Assembly: GCF_008042275.1 (NCBI RefSeq)
Contig: NZ_RDBK01000043.1
Span: 110,660 to 174,659 of the forward strand
Reading direction: 5' to 3'
DNA from: Streptomyces sp. OR43
GTDB taxonomy: Bacteria; Actinomycetota; Actinomycetes; Streptomycetales; Streptomycetaceae
Length of the DNA stretch: 64,000 nucleotides
The translations under genes were made by a program, and so were the position numbers. Numbering within the stretch: position 1 is the first letter of the stretch; every line of letters starts with the position of its first letter. Of this stretch, positions 54,960 through 63,108 are shown in pieces. The notes beneath the pieces are model-generated. The model was not told where the DNA came from. It saw only the letters and a program-made list of their open reading frames with translations, and did no database searches.

Positions 54960-55174
54960 ACCTGCTCCTTCCGCCTGCTGATGAGCCGGTCCAGCTGGAA
55001 CACGGTCAGGGCCTGGTCGCCAGCCGCGCGTTTCAGGGCTGCAGTCGCCGCCGCCTGCCCGGAGCGGGCGGCGCGGGCCGCGCCGATGCCCGCCCACACC
55101 ATGTGGATGGCGGCGGTGACGGCAAACCCGAGGTACAGGCCGGCCGCCAGGATCAGCAGTTCGTTGGACGTCAT
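54956..55174 (-). CDS. Single-pass membrane protein, 72 aa
   Basis: The start chosen is ATG 55174 (MTSNELLILAAGLYLGFAVT). One transmembrane helix (LLILAAGLYLGFAVTAAIHMVWAGIG) is followed by a basic helical tail (RAARSGQAAATAALKRAAGDQALTVFQLDRLISRRKEQV). It overlaps the RuvC-like stop by 4 bp. It may anchor early proteins at the membrane; nothing more can be said. Confidence 0.6.
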   Translation of the reverse strand: MTSNELLILAAGLYLGFAVTAAIHMVWAGIGAARAARSGQAAATAALKRAAGDQALTVFQLDRLISRRKEQV

Positions 55175-55749
55175 GCCGCGAGTCCTTCCATGTCGGGCCA
55201 CTGGCATCCGGCCAGGCCCGTGGCGTTCTTCTCCGGCACCTCACTGAGCGGGGTACCGAGGTGGTGCAGTCCCATGGCCAGCAAGGCGTAGGCGTCGGCC
55301 ATGTCGTAGCGGCCGACTCCATCGAGCTCGACGGCGTACCTGCGGGCGACCTCGTCTCGGACCTCACCCTTCGACGCAGAGCCCTTGCCTGCGGCGTACA
55401 GGGCCCGGCAGGACGGCGGGACCAAGGCGTAGGGGATGCCGCGGCGCCAGCAGGCGTGACGGACCATGACACGGAGCCCGGCCAGGTCCTCGTGCCGGTG
55501 GGCAACACCACCGCCGAACGACGGTCCTTCGATGACGACCAGGTCGGCCTTCTTGATGAAGGAGGTGACCTCGTCGACGATCAGGTTCAGTCGGGGGTGG
55601 CCGCGCAGAGTCTTCGGGCGGATGTAGTCGGCCCAGCCCTCCCCGGCGACGCCGGTGCAGGTGAGGCTGAGGTCGAGCCCGATGACGAGAGGGCGGGCAG
55701 TTGCGGCCGGGACGGACACAACTGGGGCGCCCGGGGTAGCGATGTTCAT
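55171..55749 (-). CDS. RuvC-like Holliday-junction/crossover nuclease
   Basis: This 192-aa protein has the RNase H-like fold of RuvC. LVIGLDLSLTCTGVA contains catalytic Asp26. VVIEGPSFG has Glu74. SASKGEVRDEV carries the conserved Lys. DMADAYALL supplies Asp149/Asp152. All four acidic positions are present, so it should be active. In phages such enzymes resolve branched DNA before packaging or during recombination. It lies between the DEAD helicase and small membrane gene in the replication module. Confidence 0.85.
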   Translation of the reverse strand: MNIATPGAPVVSVPAATARPLVIGLDLSLTCTGVAGEGWADYIRPKTLRGHPRLNLIVDEVTSFIKKADLVVIEGPSFGGGVAHRHEDLAGLRVMVRHACWRRGIPYALVPPSCRALYAAGKGSASKGEVRDEVARRYAVELDGVGRYDMADAYALLAMGLHHLGTPLSEVPEKNATGLAGCQWPDMEGLAA

Positions 55750-55763
55750 CGTGTGCCTTCCGG

Positions 55764-57380
55764 TCAGGCGGCGAGCGCCGCAGGGGTGTAGCTACGGAGT
55801 GCTCGGCTGGCCTCGTGGATGTCCATCAGGTCCGAGACCTCTCCGGCCGTACTGCCGGCCGGGATGATGACCCGCTTGTAGCGGCACCACGCCCGCTGTT
55901 TCGCGCTCGGCGCCCCATCCCGGTGACGGGCCGCCCTCTCGAAGAACACGGGCGGGACCAGTTGGCGGGCGCGGGCTTCCTGCCACCGCATCGCCTCATC
56001 GAGCGGGTACTCACGGTCCACGTCGGGGGCAAGGACGCCTTGCGTCTGGTCCCAGCCGCGCAGCCGGTGGGTGCCGGGCTCGGCACCGCGGATGAGGAAG
56101 AGGAAGCTGCCAGCCTTCATCGGGATGAACCACAGTCCGTCGTCCGTCTGGAGCCAGCGGACCGGGGACTCGTGGAACAGGTTGACGTCCTCCCACTCGA
56201 CCTCGCCGATGGACGCTGCGAGGTCGGTCTCGTCGGAGGCCTCGCCCAGGGACTGTCCGTCCTTCGGAGCGCCGACTTCCTTGGCGGTGAGGTCGACGAT
56301 GGACGCGAGCTTGTGCCTGGTGGAGGCGCCCATCACGTCGAGGATGAGGGCCTTCTCCTTGCCCGGATGGGGGCGCAGGCCCCGGCCGGCCATCTGGCAG
56401 TAGAGGCCGGCGGACTTCGTGGGCCTGGCGATGACCACGCATGAGGTCCACGGGGCATCGAAGCCTTCCGTAAGGACCATGCAGTTTGTAAGGACCTGGA
56501 CCTTGCCTTCGCGGTACCAGTTCAGGGCCGTGGTCCGGGCGTCCCGCGGCATGTCGCCCCAGATTGTGGCGGCCGTGATGCCTGCGTCGTTGAGGGCGTC
56601 GGCCATCGTTTGGGCGGTGGCGACGGTCGGAGTGAAGACGACGCCCGGCCGGTCGGCGGCGAACTCTTTGTAGGCGTCGGCCACTACGTCGGCGGCTCCG
56701 GAGTCGTCGAGGGCTTGGCCGAGCTGCCCGTCCTGCAGGTCTCCGGCACGGGACTTGACCTTGTCTAGGTCGAGCCCGTCAACGACGACGCGCTTGCCGG
56801 TGACGTCGCAGAGGTAGCCGCCTTTGATCATGTCGAGGATGTCGAGTGTGTAGACGACTTCCTGCCAGACGTCGGCGAGGCCGCCTCCTTGCCGGGTCAT
56901 GGTGGCGGTGAAGCCTGCGACGGGGATGCCGCGCCAGGCGCCGAAGTGTTCGAGGACGGTCATGTAGGACTTGGCTGCGGCGTGGTGGCACTCGTCGACG
57001 ATGATCACGCCGACGTCTCGGATGGCCTTGCGTCGTCGTTCGACGGCCAGGGTCTGGATGCTGGCGACGATGACGTCGTGGTCGTGGTGCTCGTCCTTCT
57101 CCGCTTTGACGATGCCGACTCGGAGTTCGGGGCAGACGGCTTTGATCTTGTCGGCTGCCTGTACGAGGAGTTCCTCGCGGTGGGCGATGACGAGGGCGGG
57201 GCGTCCGTTGAGTGAGGTGAGGCGGTCGCGAATCAGGTTGGAGAACACGACGGTCTTGCCTGCTCCGGTGGGGAGGACGACGCCGAGTCGGTTGTTGGTG
57301 CCCTGCCAGCCGGCGGTGAGGGCCTGGATCGCCTCGGTCTGGTAGGGGCGCGGGGTGAAGGTCTGCTGGTTGTCAGGCAT
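55764..57380 (-). CDS. DEAD/DEAH-box helicase (UvsW/SF2 type)
   Basis: This 538-aa helicase has motif I PTGAGKT at residues 37-43, motif Ia IAHREELL, motif II DECH at 129-132 and motif III TAT at 158-160. Motif V is NCMVLTEGFDAPWTS and motif VI is QMAGRGLRPHPGK. The C-terminal region (residues about 400-538) is phage-specific. It probably unwinds or remodels branched DNA during replication and recombination. The start overlaps the preceding ORF by 8 bp. Confidence 0.9.
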   Translation of the reverse strand: MPDNQQTFTPRPYQTEAIQALTAGWQGTNNRLGVVLPTGAGKTVVFSNLIRDRLTSLNGRPALVIAHREELLVQAADKIKAVCPELRVGIVKAEKDEHHDHDVIVASIQTLAVERRRKAIRDVGVIIVDECHHAAAKSYMTVLEHFGAWRGIPVAGFTATMTRQGGGLADVWQEVVYTLDILDMIKGGYLCDVTGKRVVVDGLDLDKVKSRAGDLQDGQLGQALDDSGAADVVADAYKEFAADRPGVVFTPTVATAQTMADALNDAGITAATIWGDMPRDARTTALNWYREGKVQVLTNCMVLTEGFDAPWTSCVVIARPTKSAGLYCQMAGRGLRPHPGKEKALILDVMGASTRHKLASIVDLTAKEVGAPKDGQSLGEASDETDLAASIGEVEWEDVNLFHESPVRWLQTDDGLWFIPMKAGSFLFLIRGAEPGTHRLRGWDQTQGVLAPDVDREYPLDEAMRWQEARARQLVPPVFFERAARHRDGAPSAKQRAWCRYKRVIIPAGSTAGEVSDLMDIHEASRALRSYTPAALAA

Positions 57381-57717
57381 GGGTCACCTCGGTCCGGTCC
57401 GGGCTGGAGGAAGCGAGCGTTACGCACTGCGTAGCGGCTGCGTAACGGTCTGCGTAACGGCAAAGAGGGGTAGTGACCTGGTCTTTCTTCTTCTCTTCTA
57501 CTTCTGTTACGTAGTTACCTAGATAAGGCACACCCTTGTGTGTGTGCGGGTGCGCGCCCGCGCACGCACGCATGCGCGCGGCGGAGGGAAGGTGTACGTC
57601 CCGCCAGGTTGCGTAACGCGTAACGCCGAGACGGGCCAGGGATGTTGACCTGCGGAAAGGCACGGATTCCGGCGTTACGGTGGCGTGCGTAACGCGTTCC
57701 GATTTGCGGTAGTTCAT
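57373..57717 (-). CDS. Doubtful ORF, 114 aa, in a repeat-rich region
   Basis: MNYRKSERVTHATVTPESVP starts after AGGTGG and overlaps the primase gene by 4 bp, so the geometry looks real. The product is low in complexity of any known domain and is rich in Arg/Thr/His. Several codons come from GCGTAACG repeats and from an alternating purine-pyrimidine tract. It could be a small basic protein or a non-coding origin region that happens to stay open. I give the gene reading less than even odds. Confidence 0.4.
   Translation of the reverse strand: MNYRKSERVTHATVTPESVPFRRSTSLARLGVTRYATWRDVHLPSAARMRACAGAHPHTHKGVPYLGNYVTEVEEKKKDQVTTPLCRYADRYAAATQCVTLASSSPDRTEVTHA
57430..57700. other. Iteron-rich region, candidate replication origin
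   Basis: GCGTAACG or its complement occurs at 57440-57447, 57452-57459, 57611-57618, 57618-57625, 57672-57679 (inverted) and 57687-57694. Between them lie a pyrimidine-rich patch with gttac elements (57480-57525) and an alternating purine-pyrimidine tract near 57538-57580. The region separates the primase and helicase genes. Confidence 0.45.
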
Positions 57718-60716
57718 GCCACCACCTGCTGTTCGCTGCCCTCTCCCAGTGCGAGCGGCGTGAACTGGAAGCAGCGGGCGGTGCGCCCGTCGAACCGGGT
57801 GACGATGCGATACGTGACCTTCTTCTTGTCGACGGCGGAGACCAGGTATCCGGCGTCGGCCCAGGTGTCGACGACCGCGTCGAGCTTGTATCCGGCGTCG
57901 TCGAGGATGCCGCGGAGGCGTTCCGGGAGGACGGCGATGCGGGTCTCGCTGTCGGTCGTCTTCACGGCACCCAGCCAGCCGCGCAGGGGCGGGCGCTGGT
58001 CCATGCCGCCCGGCCACAGCTCGAAGGAGTGGGCGGCCAGGTACTCGCGGACGACGTCCATGGCCATCTCGGCCTGGTTGTCGGTGGCGTTGGCGGAAGT
58101 GAACACACGCTGCCACGTCGTGACCGGCAGCGGGTCGTAGGGGAGGATTCCTGTCTCGCAGGCCATGGCCTCCGCGAGGGCGAGGGCTGCGACCATGGGG
58201 GCGCGGCGGCCCGTCATGTCGTTGTCCCCCCGGAACTGCTCCGTGAGTTCCTTGTGGCGGGTCCTCAGCCGCTCCCGTCCCCCTTCCCGTGCCAGTCCTT
58301 TGCGGACCAGTTCGACGAAGGCGGGGCCGGCGTGACCGTAGTTCTGCAGGACGGCGTCGCGGGTGCTGACTGCCGTCGGCCCGCCGTTGTTTCCGAACGG
58401 CGCCTCGGTGGTGCACAGGGCGCGGCCTGCCGCGCCCTGGTTCCGGGTGTAGGAGAGGATCGTTCGTTCCCCGGTGGACATCAGGATCGTTTCCCAGGGG
58501 AGGGCTCCGGCGTATCCGCCGCTTCGGTCTTTGCCCTGGTTCATCGGCAGCTGGTACAGGACGTAGTCGATGATCGTCTCGTCGGAAACAGACATGGTCT
58601 CGTCGAGGAAGGTGGGCAGGCCGCGCACGAGGTTGAGCCGCTTCTCGATGGCGAAGGCGGTGCCGCGCCAGTTGGAGATGGCGGGTGCGTCTTCGCTCGG
58701 GTTGGCCCACACGCTGCAACCGCACTGGAGGGCGGTGGTCTTGCCCTTGGTGGAGCGCGAGGAGATGTCGACGGTGAAGGACCGGACGTCTAGGGGCTTC
58801 AGGAGAGGGGCGGCGAGGGACGCGGCGATGATGATCCTGGGGACGGTGTAGTTTTCCAGGCGGCCCATCGCGGTGCGCCAGTCGTCGAGGGTTCCGGCTG
58901 TGCCGTAGGCAGTGGACGGCACGCGCTGCTCGTCGTACTTCACCTCAAGCTTGACGCCCTTGTCGGGGGCGGCGACGAACTGCCCGTCACGTTGCCAGCC
59001 CAGGTTGCGGGGCATCGTTTCGTGCGGGATGACGCCGAGGTTCTCGACCTCGAACTCGGCGAGCCACCGCTCTAGAGGGCGGGCGTCGGCCTCGATGGCG
59101 GGCAGGCCGGCGGACCCGAGGTACTTGATGAGTTCGCGGCCGCGCTTGGCAACGTCGCGGGGTACGGGCTTGGCGACGACCTTGCCGCGTTCGGTCCATG
59201 CGAGCTCGACCAGCTGCTCGCCGTCGCTGTCGACGTAGGAGCAGGTGACGACGATGGGTGCGAACGTGATGCGGACCCAGGTGTCGGGCTCGTCGCCCTT
59301 GCCGGGGCGCCGCATGAAGACGCCGCGGTTGTCGACCTTGTAGTTCTTGTGCGCCTTGACGCCGGGGAGGTTGAAGACTTCCGCCAGGTCGAAGCCGACC
59401 TCGGCCGCGGGCGGCTCACCTTCGTCGGGTTGTGCCCGCTCTTCGGGCTCCGCGTACTGAAGGGCGTTGGCCCCGTCGACGGGCGGTGCCGGGCGGGGGG
59501 CGGGTACGGGACGCAAGTGCTGCCCCCTTCCGGTCCGTGACGTGGCCCGCACTTCTGCCAGCACTTCGGATGGCAGGGCGCGGGCGGCTGACGTGGCCTG
59601 CCCGTTGTCGTTGGCTGCGTGCCTGATGTCGGCGGCTGCGGCGGCCAGGTTGCCGCTGTGGTGCAGGGCGGCGAAGAGCATGCCCGGGGAGAGGACCTGG
59701 TTCAGCGAGCCGGGGTCGAAGCCGGGGAAGTTGTCGGTCCGCACGGTCACGGCGGCCCCGCCCTTATGGACGGACACGCCGGTGGTGGACGCGCCCGTGG
59801 ACCAGCCCGGCCGCAGCCACTGCTGGCAGTCCCCACCGCAGTACGAGCAACTGCCGGGCTCTTGCTGGTGGTAGGTGCAGCCGACGAAGGAGAGGATTTC
59901 GCCGCAGCACGGGTGGTTGCCGAGGATCTCGATCGGGCCCGGCCCGTCGCTGCGAGCACTGCGGACCGTGGCGGGCCGCGGTGCGGGTGCAGCCCGGACA
60001 GGGGCGGGCTTCGGCTTGGGCTTGAGTGCGTCGGCGAGTTCGAGCAGCTCTTCCAGCGTGTAGCTGGGCCCGTCGGTGTCCAGCACCCGGCACATGACCG
60101 GGGTGCGGCCAGGCTTGCGGTTGATAGTCCCGGGCAGGCGCAGTACCCGTGCCAGGTCCTTGACTCCGGCCCCGTATCCGACGCCCAGCTTTCGGGCACC
60201 GAGGAGCAGGATGTTCTGCCAGTCGGCGGCGAGCTGGGCGGCGCCGGCGTGGTCGATGTCCTCGCCGATGATGGCGGGGGTGGTGAGCTTCCACCGCTTG
60301 TACAGCCCGCCACCGCTGTGGTGGGTCTCCGTGGCGGCGGGCAGTCCTGCAAGGACGGGAATGTCAGCCGCTTCGGCCGCGTCCTTGGGGAGCCCGTCCG
60401 TCTGGTGGCCGGCGTCGCCGAAGTCGATGTCGGACCACATGTCGATGAGGGCGTGGGAGTCTGCCGCCTTGCCTCGTCCCTTGGTGACGGAGCCGGGGGT
60501 GATTGTGGTGACCCTGACGTAGATGCCTTCGGCGCCTGCCCGGTCCTCGCGGATGGCCCACTCGACGAGGTTGCTGGCGTCGGCGGTGCGGATCCCGGCG
60601 TAGTTCCTGGTGGAGCACACGGCCAGGAGGCCGGGCGGTGTCGCGCCGAAGTGCTGGGTGACCCAGTTGTGCATGATCTGCGGGTCGGCCGTCAGCGGCT
60701 CGGTGTTGCTGTTCAC
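57714..60716 (-). CDS. Primase-helicase-like replication protein (DUF927 type)
   Basis: This 1000-aa protein starts at GTG 60716, which overlaps the upstream stop (GTGA). The N-terminal part (HALIDMWSDIDFGDAGHQTDG, then THHSGGGLYKRWKL) has the D-x-D and S-G-G-G-x-H-like arrangement of archaeo-eukaryotic-type primases. A small Cys cluster (CCGEILSFVGCTYHQQEPGSCSYCGGDC) follows around residue 270. A DUF927-type ATPase occupies about residues 560-900, with STKGKTTAL as Walker A and PTFLDE as Walker B. It should be the main replication initiator of this phage. Confidence 0.85.
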   Translation of the reverse strand: MNSNTEPLTADPQIMHNWVTQHFGATPPGLLAVCSTRNYAGIRTADASNLVEWAIREDRAGAEGIYVRVTTITPGSVTKGRGKAADSHALIDMWSDIDFGDAGHQTDGLPKDAAEAADIPVLAGLPAATETHHSGGGLYKRWKLTTPAIIGEDIDHAGAAQLAADWQNILLLGARKLGVGYGAGVKDLARVLRLPGTINRKPGRTPVMCRVLDTDGPSYTLEELLELADALKPKPKPAPVRAAPAPRPATVRSARSDGPGPIEILGNHPCCGEILSFVGCTYHQQEPGSCSYCGGDCQQWLRPGWSTGASTTGVSVHKGGAAVTVRTDNFPGFDPGSLNQVLSPGMLFAALHHSGNLAAAAADIRHAANDNGQATSAARALPSEVLAEVRATSRTGRGQHLRPVPAPRPAPPVDGANALQYAEPEERAQPDEGEPPAAEVGFDLAEVFNLPGVKAHKNYKVDNRGVFMRRPGKGDEPDTWVRITFAPIVVTCSYVDSDGEQLVELAWTERGKVVAKPVPRDVAKRGRELIKYLGSAGLPAIEADARPLERWLAEFEVENLGVIPHETMPRNLGWQRDGQFVAAPDKGVKLEVKYDEQRVPSTAYGTAGTLDDWRTAMGRLENYTVPRIIIAASLAAPLLKPLDVRSFTVDISSRSTKGKTTALQCGCSVWANPSEDAPAISNWRGTAFAIEKRLNLVRGLPTFLDETMSVSDETIIDYVLYQLPMNQGKDRSGGYAGALPWETILMSTGERTILSYTRNQGAAGRALCTTEAPFGNNGGPTAVSTRDAVLQNYGHAGPAFVELVRKGLAREGGRERLRTRHKELTEQFRGDNDMTGRRAPMVAALALAEAMACETGILPYDPLPVTTWQRVFTSANATDNQAEMAMDVVREYLAAHSFELWPGGMDQRPPLRGWLGAVKTTDSETRIAVLPERLRGILDDAGYKLDAVVDTWADAGYLVSAVDKKKVTYRIVTRFDGRTARCFQFTPLALGEGSEQQVVA

Positions 60717-61075
60717 GAACCGGTGCTCTCTTCTCCAGGGGCCAGGGTGGCGAGGTGGTTGGCGGCGGCGTCGAGGCTGACGGCGAGGTCCCGCAGCTGC
60801 TGCGCGAAGTCGCGGACCTCGTCGGGGCGGGTCATGTGGCGGCGCAGGTTGACCGAGTGGTGCTCGTAGCCGAAGGCGACGATGTACGGCTGGTGTCCGG
60901 CGATGGCGACGTGTTCGACGGGGAGGGTCGCGCCGTCGTCGAAGGTGAGTTCTCCGAGTTCGGTGGAGCAGGTGTCGTCGTAGTGCCACTGGCCGTCGCA
61001 GTCGGGGATGAGGCAGGCCCCGGCCGGGCGGCCCAGGGTGTCCTGGGCCGCCGCGGTGGTGTGCGTCTCGGTCAC
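60713..61075 (-). CDS. DUF6907-like protein, 120 aa
   Basis: Starts at GTG 61075. CLIPDCDGQWHYDDTCSTEL, then VEHVAIAGHQPYIVAFGYEHHSVNLRRHMTRPDEVRDFAQQLRDLAVSLDAAANHL. The Cys/His cluster and C-terminal helix match the architecture of the protein at 52355-52771, so the phage carries two related small proteins. Coupled to neighbours by GTGA overlaps. Confidence 0.7.
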   Translation of the reverse strand: MTETHTTAAAQDTLGRPAGACLIPDCDGQWHYDDTCSTELGELTFDDGATLPVEHVAIAGHQPYIVAFGYEHHSVNLRRHMTRPDEVRDFAQQLRDLAVSLDAAANHLATLAPGEESTGS

Positions 61076-61437
61076 GCGCTGACCGCCTTACGGGCGCGGT
61101 CAGTGAAGTCGGTGTACTCAATCGCGAAGGGCTTGGGGAGCGGGTCGGTGTCAAGTCCGAGGGACTGGGCGATGAGGTGGCGGACCAGGGTGTCGGTGAC
61201 GAACGGGTGTCGGCCGGGCGAGGTGAGGATGGTGGTCCGGCCGTTGCCGATGTGGACGCCGCCGTAGAAGTTGGCGTCGGTGATCGACGACTCGATGACC
61301 CGGATGTTCAGGTCGGTGAGCACCTGCTCAAGGGGCAGGTTCATGACCTGCGCGACGGTGACGGTGGCCCGGACGTTGGCCGGTTCCGTCTGTCCGGGCG
61401 TCGCCTGTCGGCTGTCGTTGGCGTCTGAGATACTCAT
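61072..61437 (-). CDS. Early-region protein, 121 aa
   Basis: The start is ATG 61437 (MSISDANDSRQATPGQTEPA). The second half reads MNLPLEQVLTDLNIRVIESSITDANFYGGVHIGNGRTTILTSPGRHPFVTDTLVRHLIAQSLGLDTDPLPKPFAIEYTDF, a globular alpha/beta domain. It is unlike any family I can name. It lies in the immediate-early operon between excisionase-like genes and the primase. Confidence 0.65.
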   Translation of the reverse strand: MSISDANDSRQATPGQTEPANVRATVTVAQVMNLPLEQVLTDLNIRVIESSITDANFYGGVHIGNGRTTILTSPGRHPFVTDTLVRHLIAQSLGLDTDPLPKPFAIEYTDFTDRARKAVSA

Positions 61438-61460
61438 GGTGGATCGGCCCTCTCTGCTAT

Positions 61461-61736
61461 TCACGTGGTCTGGTTGGTCGGTTCGCTCGAAGCCGTTGGC
61501 GTTCCCGCGCCGGCGGCTTCGCTGTTTTCGGGGATGAGCCCGAGGAATCGGTGGAGGTCGACGGTCCGCACGTAGCGGCGCCGACCGAACCGGATGACCT
61601 CGAAGGGCAGACGCCCCTCTTTGGCCAGCTGGTAGGTGGTGGATTCGGCTTGCTGAATCGCCTTGCCGACGGTCGGCCACAGGGGCACGAGCGCGGGCAG
61701 GTCGAGGATCTCGGCGACCGAGAGGCCGGCCGTCAC
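61461..61736 (-). CDS. Excisionase-like HTH protein
   Basis: This 91-aa protein starts at GTG 61736. PLWPTVGKAIQQAESTTYQLAKEGRLPFEVIRFGRRRYVRTVDLHRFLGL is a winged helix of the MerR/Xis family, with ESTTYQLAKEGRLPF as recognition helix and RRRYVRTVDL as wing. Two such genes in tandem are common at the start of early operons. It may act with the integrase in excision or as a Cro-like regulator. GTGA overlap with the preceding gene. Confidence 0.8.
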   Translation of the reverse strand: MTAGLSVAEILDLPALVPLWPTVGKAIQQAESTTYQLAKEGRLPFEVIRFGRRRYVRTVDLHRFLGLIPENSEAAGAGTPTASSEPTNQTT

Positions 61737-61963
61737 ACCGCCTCCTGGACCTGCTCGGCGAGGGAGCGCTCGAAGCGCTCGATCTCGGCCTGCGGGTAGA
61801 GCACACGGCGGCCGACCTTGATGCCCTTAGGTCCGTACTGATTGCGCCTCCACCAGCTGACCGTCGTGGTCGAGGTCCGGTAGCGGGCAGCGACTTCTTC
61901 CGTGGTCAGGAAGGGCTCAGCAGCAGGAGCGCTGAGCGTGTTGGACGTGACGTCCTGACCCAT
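61733..61963 (-). CDS. HTH protein, first gene of early operon (AlpA/Xis-like)
   Basis: This 76-aa protein starts at ATG 61963 with GGAGG 6 bp upstream. FLTTEEVAARYRTSTTTVSWWRRNQYGPKGIKVGRRVLYPQAEIERF is the AlpA/MerR-like winged helix typical of excisionases (TTEEVAARY..S..TV..WR..G and a GRRVLYP wing). It is the first leftward gene after the divergent control region, where a Cro or Xis gene is expected. Confidence 0.85.
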   Translation of the reverse strand: MGQDVTSNTLSAPAAEPFLTTEEVAARYRTSTTTVSWWRRNQYGPKGIKVGRRVLYPQAEIERFERSLAEQVQEAV

Positions 61964-61982
61964 GAATACCTCCATGAGGTTC

Positions 61983-62027
61983 GGGGTTGCTCGATTAGGT
62001 ATACGCCTCAACCCCCACTGGTGGCAA
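61983..62027 (-). promoter_or_regulatory. Leftward early promoter with operator-like repeats
   Basis: On the minus strand TTGCCA (62022-62027) and TATACC (61998-62003) are 18 bp apart, a good housekeeping-sigma match. GGGGTTG (61983-61989) and CAACCCC (62009-62015) form an inverted repeat around the -10 box. The rightward repressor starts at 62054, so this is the presumed lysis-lysogeny switch. Confidence 0.6.
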
Positions 62028-62053
62028 CCTGCACCGGGTAGTACCTTGCTCCC

Positions 62054-63106
62054 ATGGGTAATCACCAACAACCGTGGATGTTCGCGGAAGATCGCTTCGG
62101 TCGGCGGATGCGAAAGGAACGGGAGGACCGGGCTATGACCCAGTCCGACGTAGCCCGGGTCCTTGAGATGGAGCACGATTTGAAGCTCCACAGCACGGCC
62201 ATCGCGAAGATGGAGCAGCGCGACGTGGAACGGCCGCGCGCCATCCGATTGAGTGAGGCCAGGGCCATCGCGGACATGTTCGGACTGACCGTGGATGAGA
62301 TGACGTCATCGGGCGAGGGCGAGATTCAAGCCGTAGCCAGAGAGTTCGCCGCCATTGGTGCCCAAGCGGACATGCTGAAGGCGCAGACCGCGGCAGCGAT
62401 GGACCAGTTGCGGTCCGTCCTGCCAGTCATGGCAGCCCCCGACGAGCAGTTGACTCCGGAGATCCGCGCGGCTCGAAAGCAGATCCTGGGGGCCCTCTCC
62501 AGCCTCGAAGGGGACCACCTGGGACGCATCAAACAAGGGCACGAGTTCATCTACAGCCTTCACCGCGCGAAGGTTGAGAACTTGGGTGTCGACTATCAAG
62601 CCACCGACCCGGGGGACCTGCGGTCCCTGCAGTTGGCAGCCCTGTCGGACGTCTGGGTGCGGGTACTGCATGAGCAGTACCCGGCAGTGAATCCGGAAGA
62701 GCTGACAAGACATGCACAGCTTGACCAGGCGGAGAGCACCCTGCAGCTGGCAGCGTTCCTCCAACCGCCGGACGACAAGAGCGGGTCCAGCTGGATCATG
62801 GCGGCCGTTGTCGCTCACGGCCTGTGGGGTCACGGAGTTGCGATCGAACTTCAGGAGCGGCTATCGAAAGTCCTGCGTCAAGGTCAGCAGGGCAGCATCA
62901 AGTACGCAAAGTACGAGGCGCTTCGCGAGATGGGGCAGGAGGCCCAGGCGGAACTGGTCCGAATCTGGCCGGACACCGTGAAGTACTACGCGGAAGTCGA
63001 ATCCATCTGGCGCGACGCCGAGGCTCTGCAAGAGTGGATCCGGAAGACGGCGGAGCTGAGCAAACAGAGCCCCGGCGGAGAAGAGGCTGAGGCGACAGGA
63101 GCCTAG
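62054..63106 (+). CDS. Xre-family repressor of the prophage
   Basis: This 350-aa protein has an N-terminal Xre helix-turn-helix (RRMRKEREDRAMTQSDVARVLEMEHDLKLHSTAIAKMEQRD, residues about 17-57). A long helical C-terminal region follows (VQAVAREF-like coiled segment, then QLDQAESTLQLAAFLQP and SIKYAKYEALREMGQEAQAELVRIW). No LexA-type peptidase signature is present, so induction would not be by RecA-stimulated self-cleavage. It is divergent from the early operon and immediately upstream of integrase, with 2 bp between them, fitting a lysogeny-maintenance gene. Confidence 0.8.
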   Translation: MGNHQQPWMFAEDRFGRRMRKEREDRAMTQSDVARVLEMEHDLKLHSTAIAKMEQRDVERPRAIRLSEARAIADMFGLTVDEMTSSGEGEIQAVAREFAAIGAQADMLKAQTAAAMDQLRSVLPVMAAPDEQLTPEIRAARKQILGALSSLEGDHLGRIKQGHEFIYSLHRAKVENLGVDYQATDPGDLRSLQLAALSDVWVRVLHEQYPAVNPEELTRHAQLDQAESTLQLAAFLQPPDDKSGSSWIMAAVVAHGLWGHGVAIELQERLSKVLRQGQQGSIKYAKYEALREMGQEAQAELVRIWPDTVKYYAEVESIWRDAEALQEWIRKTAELSKQSPGGEEAEATGA

Positions 63107-63108
63107 GT

